A DNA stretch of 9,911 nt from Bacteroidia bacterium (GTDB lineage: Bacteria; Bacteroidota; Bacteroidia; Bacteroidales; UBA5342): positions 1-9,911 of the forward strand of contig JAUIMD010000042.1 of NCBI GenBank assembly GCA_030433225.1, read 5' to 3'. Under the pieces are notes generated by a model. It saw only the letters and a program-made list of their open reading frames with translations, was not told where the DNA came from and ran no database searches. Of this stretch, positions 4,951-9,911 are shown in pieces. The first letter of the stretch is position 1. Each line of letters opens with the position of its first letter. Both the position numbers and the translations under genes were made by a program.

Positions 4951-7590
4951 ATGAAGAAAATTCTTTCCACCATTTTTTCAATGGAAATTATGGGCATGAG
5001 CTTATTGGTCATGGCGTTTTCCATTGGCTTTGCAACCTTTGTTGAACATCGCTATAGCACCATAGCTGCTAAGGGACTTATTTACAATGCCTGGTGGTTT
5101 GAGCTAATTCACGTTTACGCTATGTGTACGCTAACTTTCAATATTTTTAAGCACCAAATGTATAAAAACGGGCATTTGGGAAGCCTGGTGTTTCACTCGG
5201 CGTTTATCTTCATGATTTTGGGAGCCGGAATTACACGCTATATTGGGCTGGAAGGCACCATTAGTATTCGTGAAGGGGCATCAAACAATGTGTTTATTAC
5301 CTCCGATAAATATTTCAAATTAAAAGCTACCCGAAACAACGAAACCTATCAGCACGATGAAATGACCTTGGTTTCTGTGCTGAAACCTCACAGCATTAAA
5401 AAATCGTTTACCATTGATGGCGTGCCGGTAAAAATGAAGAGCCGAGGTGTATTCAACCCCCAACAACATGGTGATATTTTAGTGGTGGATGTTGAAGCAG
5501 GAGGCGAAAAAGCAGAGGTGGCCATCCCTATGGGGAGCGGCCTGGAAGGGCCTATGACCCCCAAAGAGGTTGGAGGGGTGAAATTGGAATTTGGTTATAG
5601 CCGTAAGAAAATGGAACTTCCGTTTCGCATACAACTGAACGATTTTATTTTGGAGCGCTACCCGGGTTCCAGCAACCCGAGCTCTTACAAAAGTCTGGTT
5701 ACTTTGCTCGATGAAGAAAAAGGCATAAAGAAACCCTACGAAATAAAAATGAACCATGTTTTGGACCACCGGGGCTATCGCTTTTTTCAAAGCTCGTACG
5801 ATACCGATGAAATGGGAACCGTACTTTCGGTTAATAAGGATAAGCCGGGCACATTGGTGTCGTACCTGGGATACTTTTTACTAATTGTGGGCATACTTAT
5901 GGCCTTGTTTGATAAAAACAGCCGTTTTGTTTCATTCTTAAAACGTAGCGCCAATAAAAAGGTGGTGACCTCCTTCGCTATTTTGACCTTGGGGGCTTCC
6001 GCTTTTGCACAAAACGCGGATGGTGTACCGTATAAATCCAACGAAACCTTTAATGCCCTTTGGGTGCAAAGTGGCGATGGACGTATAAAACCGATGATTG
6101 TTTTTGCGGATGAGGTGATGCGCAAAGTTTCCAAAAGCAGAACCTACAATGGCAAGTCGGCGCAGGAAGTGGTGCAGGGTATGTTTCGGGATCCGGCGTA
6201 CTGGATGCGGGAACCCTTGGTGGCCACCATCGAGCATCAGGCATTAACCCGGCTTGGCATAACCGATAAACGCGTACCTTTTCTGGACTTTTATAACCTG
6301 GAAGATGGATCCTACCTGTTGAGTCAGGAGGTGGGCAGAATTCTGACCATTCCAGCCCCCCAGCGCAGCACCGAAGACAAACACCTGTTAGACATGGATG
6401 AACGTGTGCAGATTTGCCGCATGCTCATTAGCGGGAATCTCCCAATGATGTTCCCGGATAGGACGGACCCTGTGGCACCATGGATTTCGCTGGCCGAACT
6501 GTCTGCAGAAGTTTCACGGGACTCACTGGAGTTGTTGCGCGGTTTTTTTGCCACCAACGATAGCATGTTTGATCAATCGCTGGCATTTATTCAGCATTAC
6601 CAGGATACGTATGGATCACAAACCATCCCTTCTGCCTTCCGCCAGAAAACTGAGCTTTTGTATTTTAAGTTGAATATTTTTGAGCGCCTGGCCATGTTTT
6701 ATGGATTGATGGGGCTCGCCCTTATTGTGGTGGCATTGCTCAAAATCTTTTCCGGCGCCCGAATTTTTAGCAGCATGCAAACCCTTATACGGTGGATTCT
6801 TTTTGTAGGATTTTTGTTTCACACCTTTGGTTTGATTGCCCGTTGGATTATTTCGGGCCACATGCCCCTGTCAAATGGGTACGAGTCGGTGGTGTTTGTT
6901 GCCTGGGCCACCATGCTGGCCGGCCTGGTGTTTTCGCGTAAAAATGCCATCATCTTTTCGCTTGGAGCCATTATGGCTGCTTTTGCCATGCTCACCTCGC
7001 ACATGAGTTTTATGAATCCGCAAATCACCCACCTGGTACCGGTACTAAAATCGTACTGGCTCATGATTCATGTAACCATGGTTACCACCAGTTACGGCTT
7101 TTTAGGAGCGGCATTTATCATCGGGTATTTTAACCTCTTTCTTATGATTGCCGCCGGGAAGAATAAAACCTCCAGGCTGCACACCTTAATTGATGAATTG
7201 TACCCGGTTGGTCAAATGACCATGGAAATTGGATTGTACATGATTACCATAGGCTGTTTTCTGGGAGGCATATGGGCCAATGTTTCCTGGGGAAGGTATT
7301 GGAGCTGGGATCCTAAGGAAACCTGGTGTTTGGTTACCATCCTGGTGTATGCCTTTGTAATGCATATGCACCATATTCCGGGTTTTGGCAGCCGACATTA
7401 TTTTAGTGCGGCTTCCGTTATTTCATTTGCCTCTGTTTTAATGACCTATTTTGGGGTGAATTATTTTTTAGGCGGAATGCATGGATATGCCGGTGCGGGA
7501 AGCGTATCCCTTTCTGCGCCTTGGTACATAGCCACAGGGGTTACTTTTCTCATTATCTTTTTGGCAGGCTACCGGTATAAAAAGAATTAA
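4951..7590 (+). CDS. ccsBA: Fused System II cytochrome c synthase (CcsB-CcsA / ResB-ResC)
   Basis: This 879-residue inner-membrane protein moves heme to the periplasm and attaches it to apocytochrome c. The ResB-like part has three helices (about 12-31, 48-67, 79-98), with His82 in the third at the place of the TM heme-ligand His, then a periplasmic domain (99-298) and helix 302-320. Residues 338-353 form an extra hydrophobic segment ending AFAQN that resembles a signal peptide, followed by a periplasmic domain (about 354-575). The CcsA part has nine helices from about 577. It includes the heme-binding WWD signature WGRYWSWDPKETW (780-792) and likely flanking histidines His707 and His844; His816 is a candidate second TM ligand. 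My count of 14 helices places the WWD loop and His844 in the periplasm and the C-terminus in the cytoplasm, as expected. Exact His assignments are by position, not alignment. It begins 3 nt after mnmD. Confidence 0.94.
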   Translation: MKKILSTIFSMEIMGMSLLVMAFSIGFATFVEHRYSTIAAKGLIYNAWWFELIHVYAMCTLTFNIFKHQMYKNGHLGSLVFHSAFIFMILGAGITRYIGLEGTISIREGASNNVFITSDKYFKLKATRNNETYQHDEMTLVSVLKPHSIKKSFTIDGVPVKMKSRGVFNPQQHGDILVVDVEAGGEKAEVAIPMGSGLEGPMTPKEVGGVKLEFGYSRKKMELPFRIQLNDFILERYPGSSNPSSYKSLVTLLDEEKGIKKPYEIKMNHVLDHRGYRFFQSSYDTDEMGTVLSVNKDKPGTLVSYLGYFLLIVGILMALFDKNSRFVSFLKRSANKKVVTSFAILTLGASAFAQNADGVPYKSNETFNALWVQSGDGRIKPMIVFADEVMRKVSKSRTYNGKSAQEVVQGMFRDPAYWMREPLVATIEHQALTRLGITDKRVPFLDFYNLEDGSYLLSQEVGRILTIPAPQRSTEDKHLLDMDERVQICRMLISGNLPMMFPDRTDPVAPWISLAELSAEVSRDSLELLRGFFATNDSMFDQSLAFIQHYQDTYGSQTIPSAFRQKTELLYFKLNIFERLAMFYGLMGLALIVVALLKIFSGARIFSSMQTLIRWILFVGFLFHTFGLIARWIISGHMPLSNGYESVVFVAWATMLAGLVFSRKNAIIFSLGAIMAAFAMLTSHMSFMNPQITHLVPVLKSYWLMIHVTMVTTSYGFLGAAFIIGYFNLFLMIAAGKNKTSRLHTLIDELYPVGQMTMEIGLYMITIGCFLGGIWANVSWGRYWSWDPKETWCLVTILVYAFVMHMHHIPGFGSRHYFSAASVISFASVLMTYFGVNYFLGGMHGYAGAGSVSLSAPWYIATGVTFLIIFLAGYRYKKN

Positions 7591-7610
7591 ATTTCAGAAT
7601 GTTAATAACT

Positions 7611-7637
7611 TTTGAAAACTAAAAAAGTGTAGCTTTG
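7611..7637 (+). promoter_or_regulatory. Putative distal promoter upstream of the TPR gene
   Basis: TAGCTTTG at 7630-7637 matches the TAnnTTTG -7 box. A TTTG at 7611-7614 lies 15 nt upstream, close to the expected -33 spacing of 17-23. This is the best-formed promoter in the window. Transcription would start near 7643, inside the inverted repeat at 7637-7652, leaving a leader of about 115 nt before the TPR start codon. Confidence 0.5.
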
Positions 7638-7652
7638 TGGCGTAAGCGCCAC
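7637..7652 (+). repeat. Perfect inverted repeat GTGGCG-TAAG-CGCCAC
   Basis: Six base pairs, mostly G-C, enclose a four-base spacer. No T-tract follows, so it does not look like a terminator for the upstream operon, and no other terminator is visible between 7591 and 7759. It overlaps the last base of the TAGCTTTG box and the predicted start point, so it may be an operator or a stem at the 5' end of the transcript. Confidence 0.5.
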
Positions 7653-7698
7653 TAAATCAGTGTTGTTAGGAATGTTGAAAACTGCTGAAACAAAGCGG

Positions 7699-7728
7699 GT
7701 TGGTCGTGTAAACCAACGCGTTGACCAA
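7699..7728 (+). repeat. Nested inverted repeats in the TPR gene leader
   Basis: The arm around 7699-7705 can pair two ways: GTTGGT (7699-7704) with ACCAAC (7712-7717), or TTGGTC (7700-7705) with GACCAA (7723-7728). A ten-base perfect palindrome, CAACGCGTTG (7714-7723), sits between and overlaps both right arms. The two hairpins exclude each other. It lies just upstream of the proximal -7 box, so it could be a repressor site or a switching leader structure. Confidence 0.45.
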
Positions 7729-7734
7729 TATTTC

Positions 7735-7742
7735 TAAATTTG
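7735..7742 (+). promoter_or_regulatory. Putative proximal -7 box (TAAATTTG) for the TPR gene
   Basis: TAAATTTG matches TAnnTTTG and ends 17 nt before the ATG at 7760, the same distance as the box in front of the TauE-like gene. A TTG at 7721-7723, inside the palindrome, lies 11 nt upstream. If used, the palindrome would overlap the polymerase contact region. Confidence 0.45.
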
Positions 7743-7759
7743 ATTAAAACATTACCCAT

Positions 7760-9157
7760 ATGCAACAGGAGTTTTTCTCATTTGGTCATCAGGACGAAGA
7801 AATCATCAAACGGTACGAAGATATGCAGCAATCCAACCGCATTGCGTACTTTGATGTAGAGGAGTTTGAGTCGATTGTAGAGCATTACCTGGAGAACATG
7901 AAATTCACCAAGGCATTTCAGGTGATGGAACAGGCCATTAAACAGCACCCTAATTCAACCGTGTTGGATTTGCTAGTGGCTAAAGTTTACCTGCGACAGG
8001 GCAAGCTTCAAAAAAGCGGGCGAATATTGGAACGTATAGAGTCGTTAATGCGCAACGATACCGATTACTGGATGCTGCGCGGCGAGCTATACCTGAAAAT
8101 GGAAAAGTTTGATGAAAGTGATGCTGCTTTTGCTCATGTGCTGGAACTGGACGATGAGGATAAAGAACAGGCCTGCATCGATATTGCCTACCAGTTTTTA
8201 GGCAATAACCAAACCGCCATAGCCATAAAATACCTGCAAGCCGGAAAAAACCTCAGCCCCGATAACAAAGAGCTGTTGTTTGAATTGGCAACGGCCTACC
8301 TGGAGCAGGAAAACTACAGCAAATCCATTTATTACTTAAATAAACAACTTGACCTTGATCCATACCAGGAGGAGGCGTGGTTTACATTAGGCCTTATTTA
8401 CCTGGATAAGGTGGAGGAATACGACAAGGCCATGGAAGCCTTTGATTTTGTAACCGCCATTAACGATAAGCACGAAATGGCCATGTTTTTTAAAGGACAA
8501 ATCCTTTTTAAAAAAGGGGACTATTACGGTGCTATTGAGTTCTACAAAGAGTATGGCAAGTTTGCAGAAAATGAGGGTCAGGCAGCACTGTTAATTGCTG
8601 AGTGCTACGAAGAATTGAACAATTACGAAAAGGCCATTGAGCAATACCATGTGGCTTTGGAGGATGAAGCCAACCGGTTTGATGCCTGGCTGGGCATGGG
8701 CTACAGTTACCTGGAACGAAAAGAGTACCAGAAGGCCATTAAATATTTTAAGAAAATACTGGACGAAAATAAGGAATTTGAAGAGGCCTCAAGCGGGCTG
8801 GGCGATTGTTACCTGGCGCTGGGGCACGAAGATTTGGCCATTGCCGCTTATGAGCAATCCTTAAAAGTAAACCCTGAACAGGTGGAACTATGGTCGGTGT
8901 ACGCCGATATTTTTATTGGCAACCGGGATTACAAAAAGGCCATATCGGTAATTCAAAAAGTGCTGAAAATGCACATTTCAGAAACCGAAGAACTTCGTTT
9001 TCAGCTTTCGGTATGTTACTTTCAAATGAAGCAAGGCGACAAAGCAATGGCCTTGTTAAAAGAACTGAAAGCGCAAAATTTTACCGAGCTTAAAAAGTTT
9101 TACGATTTTTGTCCGGAAGCCAGACAGCAAACCGGCTATACTGAATTGATCAATTAA
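7760..9157 (+). CDS. Cytoplasmic tetratricopeptide-repeat (TPR) protein
   Basis: The 465-residue product is almost wholly built of 34-residue TPR units. About eleven or twelve can be laid out from residue 34 to 440, with boundaries near 34, 68, 102, 136, 170, 204, 239, 272, 306, 340, 374 and 410. Clear examples are LLFELATAYLEQENYSKSI (172-190) and AWLGMGYSYLERKEYQKAI (309-327), which show the W/L-G-Y-A spacing of the motif. There is no signal peptide or membrane helix, so it is probably a cytoplasmic helical scaffold that binds proteins or peptides. The protein is acidic overall. The N-terminal 30 residues and the C-terminal tail (441-465) lie outside the repeats and contain no recognised catalytic motif. 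The partner is unknown. The ComA/HSA32-like gene begins 10 nt after the stop, so the two are very likely co-expressed, and their products may act together; that last step is inference. Confidence 0.9.
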   Translation: MQQEFFSFGHQDEEIIKRYEDMQQSNRIAYFDVEEFESIVEHYLENMKFTKAFQVMEQAIKQHPNSTVLDLLVAKVYLRQGKLQKSGRILERIESLMRNDTDYWMLRGELYLKMEKFDESDAAFAHVLELDDEDKEQACIDIAYQFLGNNQTAIAIKYLQAGKNLSPDNKELLFELATAYLEQENYSKSIYYLNKQLDLDPYQEEAWFTLGLIYLDKVEEYDKAMEAFDFVTAINDKHEMAMFFKGQILFKKGDYYGAIEFYKEYGKFAENEGQAALLIAECYEELNNYEKAIEQYHVALEDEANRFDAWLGMGYSYLERKEYQKAIKYFKKILDENKEFEEASSGLGDCYLALGHEDLAIAAYEQSLKVNPEQVELWSVYADIFIGNRDYKKAISVIQKVLKMHISETEELRFQLSVCYFQMKQGDKAMALLKELKAQNFTELKKFYDFCPEARQQTGYTELIN

Positions 9158-9167
9158 ATCCAACCCC

Positions 9168-9911
9168 ATGAATTACGATCTCCCCTTCCTTCCGCGCCGA
9201 CCTGAAAAAGAACGCCATTCGGGCATTACAATGGTCATTGATAAAGGATTGGGAATTCGGGAAATCGAAAGTTTTTTGGAGTCAAGCGCCGAGTTTGTAG
9301 ACCTGGTTAAATTTGGCTCGGCCACTGCACTTATTGCCAACGACCTGGAAGAAAAAATCAGTTTGTATAAACAGGCAGGTATTCGTCCTTATTTTGGAGG
9401 AACTGTTTTTGAAGCGTTTATTGTTCGGGATATGTACGATGATTTCAGGCGGTTTATCGGGAAGTACCTGGTGGATGTGGTAGAAATTTCGGATGGGAAT
9501 GTTAAAATTCCTCACGATAAAAAGTGTGAAATCATTCATGAGCTTTCGCAATACATGACGGTACTTTCAGAAGTTGGCAGTAAAACCTCAAAGCGCTGGT
9601 TTTTGCCGGAAGATTGGGTACGCATGATGAATACGGAACTGCAGGCAGGATCGTGGAAAGTAATTTGTGAGGCTAAAGAAAGCGGTACCACCGGCATATT
9701 TCACAAAGACCACAGTGCCAACGAGGCACTCATAAAATCCATCCGCATGGGCCTATCGGTGGATACTGTAATTTGGGAAACACCACATTTAGATCAGCAA
9801 ACCTGGTTTATCAAACATTTTGGGGCCAACGTAAATCTGGGAAACATTGCATCTACGGATGCGGTCACCCTTGAGTCGTTGCGGCTGGGGTTGCGCAGCG
9901 AAACCATGCTT
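9168..9911 (+). CDS. ComA/HSA32-family protein, phosphosulfolactate synthase-like (partial, 3' end off window)
   Basis: The frame runs 248 codons from the ATG at 9168 to the right edge without a stop. Archaeal ComA is about 250 residues, so only the C-terminus is probably missing. Archaeal ComA adds sulfite to phosphoenolpyruvate to give phosphosulfolactate, the first step of coenzyme M synthesis. Family blocks visible are GITMVIDKGLG (19-29), VDLVKFG (44-50), FGGTVFEAF (76-84), VEISDG (105-110), SEVGSK (134-139), CEAKESG (167-173) and NVNLGNI (221-227), in the order expected for the TIM-barrel fold. Plant HSA32, a heat-tolerance protein, is in the same family and does not make coenzyme M, and a bacterium of this type is not expected to make coenzyme M, so the reaction is uncertain. 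Sulfonate or sulfonolipid precursor synthesis is one possibility. The gene follows the TPR gene by 10 nt with no ribosome binding site visible. Confidence 0.85.
   Translation, partial: MNYDLPFLPRRPEKERHSGITMVIDKGLGIREIESFLESSAEFVDLVKFGSATALIANDLEEKISLYKQAGIRPYFGGTVFEAFIVRDMYDDFRRFIGKYLVDVVEISDGNVKIPHDKKCEIIHELSQYMTVLSEVGSKTSKRWFLPEDWVRMMNTELQAGSWKVICEAKESGTTGIFHKDHSANEALIKSIRMGLSVDTVIWETPHLDQQTWFIKHFGANVNLGNIASTDAVTLESLRLGLRSETML

Noticed and set aside
5787..6134. 115-codon open frame on the minus strand
   Set aside because: It is a shadow of the CcsB-CcsA gene with no recognisable domain or start context.
7637..7652. Inverted repeat as terminator of the mnmD-ccsBA unit
   Set aside because: No T-tract follows on the plus strand, and the repeat overlaps a well-formed -7 box, so an operator or 5' stem fits better.
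1029..9911. A sulfite-metabolism locus joining the TauE-like protein and the ComA-like enzyme
   Set aside because: The two genes are about 8 kb apart in separate transcription units with unrelated housekeeping genes between them, and neither substrate is established.

Overview
The window looks like chromosomal DNA from a member of the Bacteroidetes (Bacteroidota), probably a Cytophagales-like lineage. Four things support this: intergenic TAnnTTTG boxes (the -7 element of Bacteroidetes promoters), almost no Shine-Dalgarno sequences, signal peptides ending in 'A-x-A-Q', and a gene set typical of the phylum (DUF1573 surface protein, stand-alone MnmD, fused CcsB-CcsA, eukaryote-like HisRS). Base composition and codon use look even throughout. 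I see no insertion sequence, phage gene, tRNA, rRNA or CRISPR array.

Layout. (1) 1-829, minus strand: 5' part of a gene for a secreted protein with two DUF1573 domains; its C-terminus lies beyond the left edge. (2) 830-1028: divergent intergenic region with one -7 box on each strand. (3) 1029-3958, plus strand: a tight three-gene unit (gaps of 2 and 3 nt) encoding a half-length TauE/SafE membrane protein, an M20 metallo-amidohydrolase and histidyl-tRNA synthetase. (4) 3959-4263: a 305-nt gap with a strong terminator, a second two-part hairpin, a possible eight-codon leader ORF, a third small hairpin and a -7 box. (5) 4264-7590: mnmD (tRNA wobble-uridine methyltransferase) followed 3 nt later by a large fused System II cytochrome c synthase (CcsB-CcsA). 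(6) 7591-7759: leader region with two -7 boxes and nested inverted repeats. (7) 7760-9911: a cytoplasmic protein made almost entirely of TPR repeats, then a ComA/HSA32-family gene (phosphosulfolactate synthase-like) that runs to, and nearly ends at, the right edge.

Functionally this is mostly housekeeping: tRNA charging (HisRS), tRNA modification (MnmD), maturation of c-type cytochromes (CcsB-CcsA) and peptide or acyl-amino-acid hydrolysis (M20). A possible loose theme is sulfur: a TauE/SafE-type transporter and a ComA-like enzyme whose archaeal relatives consume sulfite occur in one window, but in separate transcription units, so the link is speculative. I found no clear undescribed multi-gene system. 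The items most worth a second look are the structured gap after hisS, the promoter-proximal repeats before the TPR gene, a shared TTG-N11-TAnnTTTG arrangement in three intergenic sites, the internal signal-peptide-like segment of the cytochrome c synthase, and the ComA/HSA32 homologue paired with a TPR protein.
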